Assembly: GCF_011009015.1 (NCBI RefSeq)
Contig: NZ_CP048878.1
Coordinates: forward strand, 184,501-248,500
Reading direction: 5' to 3'
DNA from: Spartinivicinus ruber
Lineage (GTDB): Bacteria; Pseudomonadota; Gammaproteobacteria; Pseudomonadales; Zooshikellaceae
Length of the DNA: 64,000 bases
The notes beneath the pieces were generated by a model that did not search any database, was not told where the DNA came from, and saw only the letters and a list, made by a program, of their open reading frames with translations. Each line of letters starts with the position of its first letter. Positions within the stretch are counted from its first letter, which is position 1. This document shows, piece by piece, positions 1 through 8,000 of this stretch. A program made the translations under genes and the position numbers.

Positions 1-1017
1 AATAGCATCACCGGTTACTTCAGATGGTCCGAGCTGGCCTCGACTGATTAATGCAGCGACAGGAAATGCCAGGCTATACTGAGCTTCATCTGCATTGACT
101 GGAAAATGCCCTTGCAAACGCATGGATTCGTGGAAAGTTTCTATTCGGATATTTTCAATATTATTGGCATTAATTTCAGGATGTTGACTCATTAACTGAG
201 TAGTGGCAGTTAAAGCAGGTTGTGCCCAGCGGCAGACAGGCCAGGGTTTAAAATACTGAGTATCAATTTCCCAGTGTTGGCCTAAATTTTCCCAGTAGTG
301 TTGTACATTTTTCATGGCAACTGTTTCTGCAGGGGCTCCAGTTATACCTTCTTGGGCCAGCAGTAATGCATTGATTCCTGCGTAAGCACCGGCACCGTGG
401 GCATCGCGTAACATTGAGGGGAAATCAACAAGTCGCATCATTGGACAACGGGGGCCGAAATATTCAGCAATACCAAGGGCATGCTGAAACTGTTGTTCAG
501 TTAAATTCAACAAGCGAGCACCACCGCAGACAACACCTAAACCTGAAAAAGCACCGGAAGCATGGTATTCTACTGTGCTATTCATCAGTGCGATGCCTGC
601 TCGAAGTGCTGTTTCATATCCAATGGTAATTGCTGCAAGTAATTCACTTCCGCTGATTTGCTGACCTTGATTACAGCAGGCATCTGCTAATGCAAATAAA
701 GCCGGAACCACTGTTGCCCCAGCATGACCTTTCGATGTGAAATGACCTTCATGGGCATCCAAACTATCAACGATAAAGCCACCTGCCCAGGCAGCCCCTA
801 AGGGGTGTACTGCGCGGCCATCAAATAATAACCGAGAGTAAAGATGAGTAGGGGCATAGTGCTTTACCGCATAGTTTTTTATCTGTTGAGCGGTTTGGTT
901 GTGGCTAGCACCCGCAGCGATCCCAATAATATCAAGCAATGAATGATTGATAATTTGCCGGGTATGATGGGGTACATTGCTAAATTGTAATTGACGTATA
1001 AATTGATACAGATGCAT
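1..1017 (-). CDS. MmgE/PrpD family protein (3' end outside the window)
   Basis: The reverse strand reads open for 339 codons from an ATG at 1017 to the left edge, so the C-terminal quarter of a roughly 450-residue family is missing. The start MHLYQFIRQLQF, the segment GWAGGFIVDSLDAHEGHF-like near residues 90-105 and ASGAFSGLGVVCGGARLL are typical of MmgE/PrpD proteins (2-methylcitrate dehydratase, cis-aconitate decarboxylase and relatives). Its ATG overlaps the stop of the upstream binding-protein gene by one base, so the two are translationally coupled. It is the last visible gene of a leftward row with a Rieske oxygenase and a quaternary-amine ABC transporter. That context suggests a hydratase-, racemase- or isomerase-like step in catabolism of the imported compound rather than the methylcitrate cycle. 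The family is clear; the substrate is not. Confidence 0.85.
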   Translation of the reverse strand, partial: MHLYQFIRQLQFSNVPHHTRQIINHSLLDIIGIAAGASHNQTAQQIKNYAVKHYAPTHLYSRLLFDGRAVHPLGAAWAGGFIVDSLDAHEGHFTSKGHAGATVVPALFALADACCNQGQQISGSELLAAITIGYETALRAGIALMNSTVEYHASGAFSGLGVVCGGARLLNLTEQQFQHALGIAEYFGPRCPMMRLVDFPSMLRDAHGAGAYAGINALLLAQEGITGAPAETVAMKNVQHYWENLGQHWEIDTQYFKPWPVCRWAQPALTATTQLMSQHPEINANNIENIRIETFHESMRLQGHFPVNADEAQYSLAFPVAALISRGQLGPSEVTGDAI

Positions 1018-2075
1018 TATTTTTTAGCTGCTAAGCGTGCTTGTTTTAACCAATTTTCAAACGTAGTTTGGTGTGCGGTGATCCATTCTTTGGCATGGCG
1101 CTTAATGTCGGTAACTGATTTTTCGCCGTTTTGCATTTTTAAATTTTGAGCACTCTCATCGTTCGCAGAAATTTGTACTAGAGAAATAAAGGCTTTAGCA
1201 GCAGGGTTTTCAGCAGCGAAATCTTTACCCATGACAGCCATGACTTTATCAACAGCAAAGCCTAGGTTTTTCCCCTGAAATTGAGTATTAGCATTATTAT
1301 TTCCCTCTGGTAGGCTAGTAAAAGGCACTTCCAGCCATTCCACGTCTTTTCCGGGGACTAACACTCCTGAAATCCACTGTGGCATCCAGGTGTAATACAG
1401 AACCGGTTTACCCTGTTTATAACGAGCAATAGTATCGGCCATTAAGGCAAAATAAGACCCTCGGTTATGGCTGACGGTTTTGTTTAATTGATAAGCTTTG
1501 ATATGGTGATCAATAACCTGCTCGCAACCCCAGCCAGGGTTACAGCCTGTCAGGTCAGCTTTGCCATCGTCATTGGTATCAAACAGTTTAGCGATTTCAG
1601 GTTTTTTGAAGTCTGCCAGAGAGCGGATGTTGTATTTATCAGCGGTTTTTTTATCAATTAAATAGCCTTGCAGCACACTTGGAATGGTGGTGCCGGCTTT
1701 TATCAGCCTTCTGTCACCTCCTGCTTTTTGGTAGAAGTTGTCGTGTAAAATATCCCAAAGGTGCACACTAAAATCTGCATCGCCGTAGGCAAGCGCTAGC
1801 ATCATGGCAGCATATTCAGTTTCCTTGGGTTTTTCCACTTCATAACCTAGCTCTTCCAAGCCTGCTATAACAATTTCACCACGAAAACGCTCTTCAGCAA
1901 TATTAGGAAAGATTGGGGTAACTGATTTACCTTCACCTGGTTGCTCAGCAGCCTGAATGGTAGTAAATGGCAGGCTAAGTAATACGGCGATTGCCGTAGT
2001 TTTTATGATTGTTTTGGTACACTGCTTTAAAAGCGGTAGTGGGTTAAAAGATAATTTATTAATTGAATACTGCAT
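1017..2075 (-). CDS. Glycine-betaine/proline-type ABC transporter substrate-binding protein (ProX/OpuAC family)
   Basis: This 352-residue protein has a long basic N-region and a hydrophobic stretch ending in IQAA (about residue 43), a classical signal peptide. The mature part carries the OpuAC signatures VHLWDILHD and LYYTWMPQWISG. Trp and Tyr residues in such segments form the aromatic cage that binds trimethylammonium groups in ProX-like proteins. A strong ribosome site (AGGAG, nine bases before ATG) fixes the start. It is downstream of matching permease and ATPase genes and directly coupled to the MmgE/PrpD gene. A hairpin repeat lies just upstream, between the permease stop and this gene. 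Such hairpins often stabilise a transcript segment so that binding protein is made in excess; that is inference here. Ligand: a betaine or similar quaternary amine. Confidence 0.9.
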   Translation of the reverse strand: MQYSINKLSFNPLPLLKQCTKTIIKTTAIAVLLSLPFTTIQAAEQPGEGKSVTPIFPNIAEERFRGEIVIAGLEELGYEVEKPKETEYAAMMLALAYGDADFSVHLWDILHDNFYQKAGGDRRLIKAGTTIPSVLQGYLIDKKTADKYNIRSLADFKKPEIAKLFDTNDDGKADLTGCNPGWGCEQVIDHHIKAYQLNKTVSHNRGSYFALMADTIARYKQGKPVLYYTWMPQWISGVLVPGKDVEWLEVPFTSLPEGNNNANTQFQGKNLGFAVDKVMAVMGKDFAAENPAAKAFISLVQISANDESAQNLKMQNGEKSVTDIKRHAKEWITAHQTTFENWLKQARLAAKK

Positions 2076-2095
2076 TAGATAACTCCTAATTTATT

Positions 2096-2220
2096 ATACC
2101 CTTCTCGAATGATTTTTAGGGTTTGTTGTCGTCGCTCTTCACCCCAATCATTTATACAAACATAAACTCATGGGGCTTCATCGCTCGACGGCCGCCCCTA
2201 AAAACCATTCGCTTTGGCTA
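2096..2220. repeat. Repeat A, copy 1 (imperfect inverted repeat between permease and binding-protein genes)
   Basis: A segment of about 125 bp has imperfect inverted ends built around CGAATGATTTTTAGGG on the left and its complement CCTAAAAACCATTCG on the right. The same sequence recurs at 3225-3412 (with about 60 extra internal bases), inverted and diverged at 7168-7293, as a half copy near 34866-34900, and as a short version at 58721-58779. It contains no reading frame. It resembles a MITE or a large REP-like hairpin family. Confidence 0.8.
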
Positions 2221-2238
2221 TATGTGGTTGCTTTATTT

Positions 2239-3210
2239 TTATTGGCTAGGGCTGTTACTGAGTTTGTTGCCATAGCTACTTCTGAGTTTGTTGCGATACA
2301 AGTAAACCAGGCAGCCAATGGGGCCAGATTCATACCAGTGCAGGGTGTTATTAGCGTCAGAGCGTTCGCCAATTGCCTGGGTTAGCCGATCAAGAAAAAT
2401 CGCCAGCAATACCAACCCGACTCCTCCTACAGTGGCTAAGCCCATGTCTAGCCGGCCAATACCTCGTAGCACCATTTGCCCAAGACCACCAACGGATATC
2501 ATTGAAGCTATCACTACCATGGATAGCGATAGCATTAAGGTTTGGTTCATGCCAGCCATAATGGTGGGTGTGGCTAGTGGTAATTGCACTTTGAAAAGCA
2601 TTTGGCGAGGTGTGCAACCAAATGCAAGGGCTGCTTCCACTTTATCTGCTGGCACCTGGCGAATACCTAAATTGGTTAAGCGTACCAGCGGTGGTAAAGC
2701 GAAGATTATAGTCACCAACACCCCAGGTACGTTGCCTATACCAAACAGCATTACAACAGGTACCAGGTATACAAAGGCGGGTAGGGTTTGCATGGCATCT
2801 AGAATTGGCCGAATAATCTTCTCCAGCCGATCATGACGGGCACAGAGTATTCCCAAGGGCACGCCAAATAATGTGCAGAAAAATACAGCAGTTAATACCA
2901 GGGATAAGGTGGTCATAGACTCAGACCAAACACCAATCAGGCCTAATAAAAAAAGTGTAATACCACAAAAAGCGCCCATTTTTTTGCCTGCTAATTGCCA
3001 GCCAACCAACGAGGCAATAATAATGCTAATTAAAGGGGGAACTGCTTGTAAAAGCGATTCAATGCTATCTAATACTTGGTCTATGGGCCAACGAATACCG
3101 CGAAAAAAACCACGAAAATTATCGACCAGATAGTTAAGGGCTGCTTCAACCCATTCTCCCAAGGGGATACTCAGGCACTGAAAGGGATCTAATAAACTAC
3201 AGTCTGACAT
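2239..3210 (-). CDS. Glycine-betaine/proline-type ABC transporter permease (ProW family)
   Basis: This 323-residue inner-membrane protein has six or seven hydrophobic helices and the permease EAA loop [29 protein letters not shown] (about residues 192-220), which contacts the ATPase. The N-terminal 50 residues ([25 protein letters not shown]) match the ProW-type periplasmic or amphipathic lead. A GGGAGA ribosome site seven bases before ATG supports the start. The last 20 residues ([21 protein letters not shown]) are hydrophilic and unlike the family's usual end. They stop 18 bp before repeat A copy 1, so an old insertion may have changed the C-terminus. It lies between two copies of repeat A, downstream of the ATPase gene. 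Confidence 0.9.
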   Translation of the reverse strand: MSDCSLLDPFQCLSIPLGEWVEAALNYLVDNFRGFFRGIRWPIDQVLDSIESLLQAVPPLISIIIASLVGWQLAGKKMGAFCGITLFLLGLIGVWSESMTTLSLVLTAVFFCTLFGVPLGILCARHDRLEKIIRPILDAMQTLPAFVYLVPVVMLFGIGNVPGVLVTIIFALPPLVRLTNLGIRQVPADKVEAALAFGCTPRQMLFKVQLPLATPTIMAGMNQTLMLSLSMVVIASMISVGGLGQMVLRGIGRLDMGLATVGGVGLVLLAIFLDRLTQAIGERSDANNTLHWYESGPIGCLVYLYRNKLRSSYGNKLSNSPSQ

Positions 3211-3224
3211 GGATTCTCCCTTTT

Positions 3225-3412
3225 TATACTCTTCGCGAATGATTTTTAGGGTTTGTTGTCGTCGCTCTTCACCCTAATCATTTATAAAAACATAAACTCA
3301 TAGGGGCAAGTCTGATACAGCAAGACTTGCGGTAGCTGCCTTAATTTATATAAAAGTGCTACAGGAACTCATCGCTCGACGGCCGCCCCCAAAAACCATT
3401 CGCTTTGACTAT
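3225..3412. repeat. Repeat A, copy 2, carrying an internal hairpin insertion
   Basis: The outer parts match copy 1 almost base for base, including the shared core GTTTGTTGTCGTCGCTCTTC and the right part ATCGCTCGACGGCCGCCCC. About 60 bp (roughly 3306-3369) interrupt the match. They start with the hairpin GCAAGTCT (3306-3313) / AGACTTGC (3323-3330). Similar GCAAGTC...GGCTTGC hairpins occur at 18460-18495 and 26012-26036, so a second small repeat may have inserted into repeat A. Confidence 0.75.
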
Positions 3413-3432
3413 GAATGTTGTATTTTAATTTT

Positions 3433-4614
3433 TTATTGTTTGCTTAACGTCTGTAACAGCTGTTGCTTGGAAATTGTCCCGTAAAAAACGCCATGCCGAT
3501 CGATGACTGGCACAGGGTAAGGGGCATCAGCGACAGTATTAAACATGTCTTTTAGCGGGGTATCGGTATAAACCGTCAGGTGGTTATCCATTCGGTGTTG
3601 ATATAGTTTTTCAAAGTCAGTCAGAGTTGGTTTTAAGGCGCTTGTAGAAATTATCCCTTGAAGCTTGTTCCGTTCATTAACCAGGTAACCAAAGCGAATA
3701 TTGTCACAAGCATGGTGGGGGTGAATTTTACCGTTTAGTTTAATAATACTTCTTGGGTCTGTTTCAGCTATATCGCCTGCTTTTAATACTTTGGATACAT
3801 CTACCCCGTTAAAAAAGCTGGCAACATATTCATTTGCTGGGTTGCGCAGCATGGTTTCTGGTGTATCTACCTGAACAACCTGTCCTCCTTCCATAATGGC
3901 AATGCGGTCACCAATGCGAATGGCTTCGTCAAGATCGTGGGAAATAAATACAACTGTTCTTTCCTGTTCCCGCTGCAAACGAATTAACTCATCCTGCATT
4001 TCAGTGCGAATAAGTGGGTCCAGGGCAGAGAAGGCTTCATCCATCAACAGGATGGTGGGGTCATTGGCTAAAGCGCGGGCCAGGCCAACTCGTTGTTGCA
4101 TACCACCCGACAATTGATGGGGGTAGCTGGTTTTGTGTTCAGCCAAGCCAACTTGTTCTAGTGCAGCCGCTGCACGAGTATTTTTTTCCTTCGTTGAAAT
4201 ACCAGATATATCAAGGCCAAAAGCCGCATTTTCTAACACCGTCATATGGGGCATTAGCGCAAATGATTGAAAAACCATGCTCATTTCTTTGCGGCGCACA
4301 TCCAGTAATTCTTTAGCTGACAGTTGGGTTATATCTCGTCCATTGAGGTTAATGGTGCCAGAGGTAGGTTCTATCAGTCGGTTAAGTAAGCGTACTAACG
4401 TAGATTTGCCGGAGCCAGACAACCCCATAATGACAAATATCTCGCCTTTATTAACAGTGAAGCTGGCATCAAAAACACCGACAGTTTGCCCAGTTGATAA
4501 AAAAACTTCGTCTTTATCTGCACCATTCTTCAGCATTTCCATGGCAACAGCAGGCTTATTGCCGTATACCTTGAAGATATTATTAATCGAGAGTATTTCG
4601 CTGGAATCCGCCAT
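3433..4614 (-). CDS. Glycine-betaine/proline-type ABC transporter ATPase with C-terminal CBS region (ProV family)
   Basis: This 393-residue protein has all ABC motifs: Walker A GLSGSGKST (64-72), signature LSGGMQQR (168-175), Walker B ILLMDEAFSALD (188-199) and an H-loop in FISHDLDEA. The N-terminal insertion with AMEMLKNGADKDEVF is the ProV-type extension before the nucleotide-binding domain. The C-terminal part (about 275-393) looks like a CBS pair; in OpuA/ProV proteins these sense ionic strength. A GAGGGC ribosome site precedes the ATG. It powers the uptake system with the two downstream genes. Whether the transporter is osmotically regulated or purely catabolic cannot be told from the sequence; the adjacent Rieske oxygenase argues for a catabolic role. 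Confidence 0.92.
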   Translation of the reverse strand: MADSSEILSINNIFKVYGNKPAVAMEMLKNGADKDEVFLSTGQTVGVFDASFTVNKGEIFVIMGLSGSGKSTLVRLLNRLIEPTSGTINLNGRDITQLSAKELLDVRRKEMSMVFQSFALMPHMTVLENAAFGLDISGISTKEKNTRAAAALEQVGLAEHKTSYPHQLSGGMQQRVGLARALANDPTILLMDEAFSALDPLIRTEMQDELIRLQREQERTVVFISHDLDEAIRIGDRIAIMEGGQVVQVDTPETMLRNPANEYVASFFNGVDVSKVLKAGDIAETDPRSIIKLNGKIHPHHACDNIRFGYLVNERNKLQGIISTSALKPTLTDFEKLYQHRMDNHLTVYTDTPLKDMFNTVADAPYPVPVIDRHGVFYGTISKQQLLQTLSKQ

Positions 4615-4785
4615 GCTGCCCTCTATTGTTATGATTATTCTGTAGCTATACCCTATATTTGCTTATTGCACTAAATTACTTAACGACTGACATTAAGTGT
4701 TCCATGTGCTGCCTTACAATCAGGCTGGTTGCTTTTGTAATAAATTATTCATTTACGCCCAAAGCGTCCAACGACATTTGATGGG

Positions 4786-4812
4786 TGAAAACCATAACAT
4801 ATCGTTATGGTT
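4786..4812 (-). terminator. Hairpin at the 3' end of the Rieske oxygenase gene
   Basis: AACCATAAC (4790-4798) and GTTATGGTT (4804-4812) form a perfect nine-base stem with a five-base loop. On the minus strand the stem is followed by TTTTC. The hairpin overlaps the oxygenase stop codon. It may partly terminate transcription between the oxygenase and the transporter genes, or protect the oxygenase mRNA. Confidence 0.55.
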
Positions 4813-6022
4813 AATCTGTTAGCTTGCTTTTCATGGTATCGCAGTACCAATCAACAAACTGGCACACCCCATTTTCAGCAATATCAGAAAAAGGCCCTGG
4901 AATATAGGCAGGTGAACTTACTCCGCGATAGCTTTCTTCGACTAGCTGGCGGTCCTGATCATTGGTGGCAAGCCAAACTTTGGTTAAGTTTTCCAGATCA
5001 TAATCTATCCCTTCTTTGGCATCTTTATGGACTAACCATCTGGTGGTTACCAGAGTTTCGCCTGGGTTTAAGGGTAAAACCCGAAAACTAAGCGCATGGT
5101 CGCCAAGGAAATGATTCCAGGTTGATGGATAGTTAAAGTACAGTAGTGCGCCAATATTTGGCTCACTTGAATTATCTAAGCGTTTTTTAACAGCAGGTTT
5201 ACCGTTCATGGTATAGCTGGTGGCGTTATTAAAAAGTGGGATACGAGTCATGCGGTATTGACCCTGTTGATCCATTACCATACGGCTAGGGAATCCAGCT
5301 GCTTCACAGCTCTCCCAATGGACTTTTAACTCTGGGTCTTCGTCACCACCAACACCGGCAACACTGAGATTTTCAACGAATGAGTTTAATAATTCAGGGT
5401 GGTTGGCGTCACAGTGATAACACTCGCGATTATTTTCAAATACCAGCTTCCAGTTACCTTTCTCAACTAGGTTAGATTCATAAGCCACTTTGCAGTTATC
5501 CAACTGATGGGGTGACAGAAAGGGTGAAACCGCATCACGAAACTGGCTGAAATTCGGTGCTTGCTCAGCAACACATATATAAATATAGGTGTTAACTATT
5601 TCACAATGAGCTGGTAATAAGCCATAGTCATCTTTATTGAATCGCTCTCCCATATTGCCTGCAAACAATAGCCTACCATCTAGTTCAAAGGTCCAGCTGT
5701 GATAGGGACAGACTAGCTTAGCCACTTTTCCCTTGGCTTTTGAGCAAACCCGCGATCCCCGATGTCGACAGGCATTGTGGAAGGCACGAACTTCGCCACT
5801 ACTATCTCTAACAACAACGATAGGGTAGTTACCTATCTGTAAAGTGATGTATTCACCAGGCTTTTCAATTTCAAAGGTATGACCAGCAAAAATCCACTCT
5901 TGATGCCAAATCTGCTCCAAGTCATCTTGAAACACCGCAGAACTAAGATACAGCTCACGGCTAAGCCCGTGGCGGGGTTTTCTTTGGTTGATCAGAGACA
6001 GCGTTGCTGATTTACTAGTCAT
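4811..6022 (-). CDS. Rieske-type aromatic-ring-hydroxylating-like oxygenase, GbcA/stachydrine-demethylase type
   Basis: This 403-residue protein is the catalytic alpha subunit of a Rieske non-haem iron oxygenase. The Rieske [2Fe-2S] ligands are C85-x-H87 (in ACRHRGSRVC) and C105-x2-H108 (in CPYHSW). The mononuclear iron site is in NNRECYHCDANHPEL, with H203 and H208. The NNRECYHC segment is what I recall from glycine-betaine monooxygenase GbcA and proline-betaine demethylase Stc2, which oxidatively remove an N-methyl group. The family needs a separate ferredoxin reductase (GbcB-like); none is in this window. An AGGAG ribosome site supports the start. It is first in a leftward row with a betaine-type ABC transporter and is divergent from a LysR regulator. 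Which betaine is demethylated cannot be decided here. Confidence 0.88.
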   Translation of the reverse strand: MTSKSATLSLINQRKPRHGLSRELYLSSAVFQDDLEQIWHQEWIFAGHTFEIEKPGEYITLQIGNYPIVVVRDSSGEVRAFHNACRHRGSRVCSKAKGKVAKLVCPYHSWTFELDGRLLFAGNMGERFNKDDYGLLPAHCEIVNTYIYICVAEQAPNFSQFRDAVSPFLSPHQLDNCKVAYESNLVEKGNWKLVFENNRECYHCDANHPELLNSFVENLSVAGVGGDEDPELKVHWESCEAAGFPSRMVMDQQGQYRMTRIPLFNNATSYTMNGKPAVKKRLDNSSEPNIGALLYFNYPSTWNHFLGDHALSFRVLPLNPGETLVTTRWLVHKDAKEGIDYDLENLTKVWLATNDQDRQLVEESYRGVSSPAYIPGPFSDIAENGVCQFVDWYCDTMKSKLTD

Positions 6023-6162
6023 GCTTGATACTCCTAATGCAGCGTGTATTGCATGCGTTTTTTATTATCAAATATCGGGCTAACTGTTTAGCCTTGCAGT
6101 CTAGAGGTACTGATAGTTGAAGCAAAACGATTTTTTATCAAATATATTAACAACAAGAAGTT
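6023..6162. promoter_or_regulatory. Divergent promoter region between the Rieske operon and its LysR regulator
   Basis: These 140 bp separate the starts of two divergent genes. By the usual LysR arrangement they should hold the operator for both. I could not assign a definite T-N11-A box or -35/-10 pair by eye. Confidence 0.45.
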
Positions 6163-7116
6163 ATGGTTAAACATGTAGAACCCGACAAAATCCTGGTAAA
6201 AATGCCCTCGCTGAGAGCGGTAAAATCTTTTGTTGCTGCTGCCAAGTACCAAAATTTTACCCGTGCAGCAGAAGCATTATGTGTTACCCAAGCAGCAATT
6301 AGCCGCCAGATTCGTGAACTAGAGGCTGCTCTGGGAGTAGACTTGTTTAAACGAGCAGGCCGTGCAGTGGAGCTCACTGAAGCGGGCACCATTTTTTATG
6401 ATGCGGCTTACCTGTCGTTTGTGAATATTGCCCAGGCAGCAGACAGAATTAAGTCTGCTCATTCAAGTAAAAAAGTACTTACTATTTGTTGTTCGCCAGC
6501 ATTTTCTGCCTTGTGGTTATCTCGTCGATTGCCTGATTTTTTTGCCGCTAATCCTGAAATTGATATTAATGTGGTAACCACAGAAAACTTTTTGAAAATG
6601 GAACCTGGAGTGTATCCTGATGTTTTTATTAATAAAGTAACTGACCCTCGTGAAGGCTATCGATCGGTTCCATTATTTCACGATATAATTTACCCAGTAT
6701 GTACACCACAGTTTTTAGCGGAAAACCCCGATATTAATACATTAGTAGGGCTAAGTGATACGGTTCTGTTAAATCTAAGCCCTTATGGTAGAGCCCAGAT
6801 AGCTGAGCATGTGGATTGGTCTGTGTGGTTTGCATTTTATGATATGCAATTAAATAAACGCCCTCGCACTGGCAAACATTTATTTAATGCCAATGACTAT
6901 AATATGCTGATTCAAATGGTATTAAGCCGCCAAGGCGTGTCATTAGGCTGGCATCATTTAGTTGGGCCGTTAGTTGATCAGGGGCTATTAGTCAGGCCAG
7001 TTGAGCAAGAAGTGATATTTAAGGAAAAACTCCATTATTTAACTTATACGGAAGACAAGGAAGATAATGACGAATTTAGCCGATTTAGAGACTGGCTATT
7101 GTCATCTTTAAGTTAA
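6163..7116 (+). CDS. LysR-family transcriptional regulator (GcvA-like)
   Basis: This 317-residue protein has the N-terminal winged helix-turn-helix (about residues 14-72: MPSLRAVKSFVAAAKYQNFTRAAEALCVTQAAISRQIRELEAALG). A LysR substrate-binding domain follows from about residue 100. The first 13 residues are an extension. The second methionine (ATG at 6202) would give the usual LysR start, but neither ATG has a clear ribosome site, so the start is uncertain. The gene is divergent from the Rieske/ABC operon, the classical layout for a LysR regulator that controls its neighbour. The effector is presumably the imported quaternary amine or a breakdown product. A strong hairpin terminator follows at 7122. 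Confidence 0.88.
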   Translation: MVKHVEPDKILVKMPSLRAVKSFVAAAKYQNFTRAAEALCVTQAAISRQIRELEAALGVDLFKRAGRAVELTEAGTIFYDAAYLSFVNIAQAADRIKSAHSSKKVLTICCSPAFSALWLSRRLPDFFAANPEIDINVVTTENFLKMEPGVYPDVFINKVTDPREGYRSVPLFHDIIYPVCTPQFLAENPDINTLVGLSDTVLLNLSPYGRAQIAEHVDWSVWFAFYDMQLNKRPRTGKHLFNANDYNMLIQMVLSRQGVSLGWHHLVGPLVDQGLLVRPVEQEVIFKEKLHYLTYTEDKEDNDEFSRFRDWLLSSLS

Positions 7117-7121
7117 TTGAT

Positions 7122-7156
7122 TAGGGACAGGATGGCCTACCCTGTCCCTATTATTT
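7122..7156 (+). terminator. Intrinsic terminator after the LysR gene
   Basis: TAGGGACAGG (7122-7131) and CCTGTCCCTA (7141-7150) form a perfect ten-base stem with a nine-base loop, followed by TTATTT. It starts five bases after the LysR stop codon. Confidence 0.8.
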
Positions 7157-7167
7157 GGATACACTAA

Positions 7168-7293
7168 GATACCCAATACGAATGGCTTTTAGGTGAGGTT
7201 ATCGAGTGACGAGCCCCATGAGCCTATAAATAATAGGTGATTGGGGCGAGGAATGAAGATAACAAAACCTAGAAATCATTCGTGAAGGGTATA
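7168..7293. repeat. Repeat A, copy 3 (inverted relative to copies 1 and 2)
   Basis: The ends are inverted repeats: ACGAATGGCTTTTAGG at the left and CCTAGAAATCATTCGTGAAG at the right. The centre keeps GCCCCATGAG and GATTGGGGCGA, related to the centre of copies 1 and 2 on the other strand. It ends two bases before the stop codon of the next gene. Confidence 0.7.
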
Positions 7294-7294
7294 C

Positions 7295-7651
7295 TTAATT
7301 GTAGTTTACCGTACAAGTATACTCATAGTTTGGTGCATCAGCTGGTGGGTTTGGTATATATTTGGCGCTTAGAGAGAGAGTTGCCAATCGCTCAGTTGAA
7401 AAATAATAAGGGGCATAAAATACGTCAAAACTAAACCCATAATTATTATTTTCGTTATACCACTTGCCGCCAGAGCCAATCCAAGAACTAGGGTACGCTT
7501 GTTTTAGTTGCCCCATTTCTACAGCACAGTATTTTGATAAATGGTAAACTGCGTCATTTGCTTCCTTGCCTAACTGTACAAAACTTGAAGAGAAGGCACT
7601 TGTGCTGGTTATTACTGCAGCGAAAACAGCTGCTTTAGCTAACATTTTCAT
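7295..7651 (-). CDS. Small exported protein of unknown function
   Basis: I do not recognise the family. The 118-residue product has a good signal peptide (MKMLAKAAVFAAVITSTSAFSS, cleavage about residue 20). The mature part is about 97 residues, rich in Tyr, Ser and Asn, with two cysteines (YCAVEMG and YTCTVNYN) that could form one disulfide in the periplasm. Its minus-strand direction matches the two exported proteins upstream, but about 350 bp separate them, so it is probably a separate transcript. Repeat A copy 3 lies right at its 3' end and may act as its terminator. Confidence 0.65.
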   Translation of the reverse strand: MKMLAKAAVFAAVITSTSAFSSSFVQLGKEANDAVYHLSKYCAVEMGQLKQAYPSSWIGSGGKWYNENNNYGFSFDVFYAPYYFSTERLATLSLSAKYIPNPPADAPNYEYTCTVNYN

Positions 7652-8000
7652 TTACTTTTTTTCCTATAAAAAGTATCCCTGGAGCAGCTATCTTTAGACA
7701 ATAGTCGTATTGAGTAGTGCTTCAATACGACTGTATAAAGCATAAATACGACAATTGCTTCCAAGCTAAGACCAATTTTTATAACCAGAATATAGCCTAT
7801 TATGAACCCTCCTTACCTTAGTGATACTAATTTAAGGCCAACATAATTCAACTCTAATGGTAAGATAGGTAACTTTTCTGTTAAACACTATCTACCAGTA
7901 TTAAACGCTCAACCCCCATTGAGATATTTCCCAATGGGGTTTTCTACTAACAGTTTAAAATTCACTTACTGTATAAGTAGTGAAGGTAGTATAAATAACT
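7652..8000. other. 349-bp gap; one terminator-like hairpin
   Basis: There is no convincing reading frame. CCCCATTG (7914-7921) and CAATGGGG (7932-7939) form an eight-base stem followed by TTTT on the plus strand. The neighbouring genes are both on the minus strand, so its role is unclear. The rest is AT-rich sequence expected to hold the promoter of the 118-residue protein. Confidence 0.5.

Noticed and set aside
414-629. 71-codon plus-strand frame
   Set aside because: Antisense to the clear MmgE/PrpD frame; no ribosome site and no protein-like content.
2318-2836. 172-codon plus-strand frame
   Set aside because: Exact antisense shadow of the ProW-family permease, with low-complexity Ser/Thr/Arg content.
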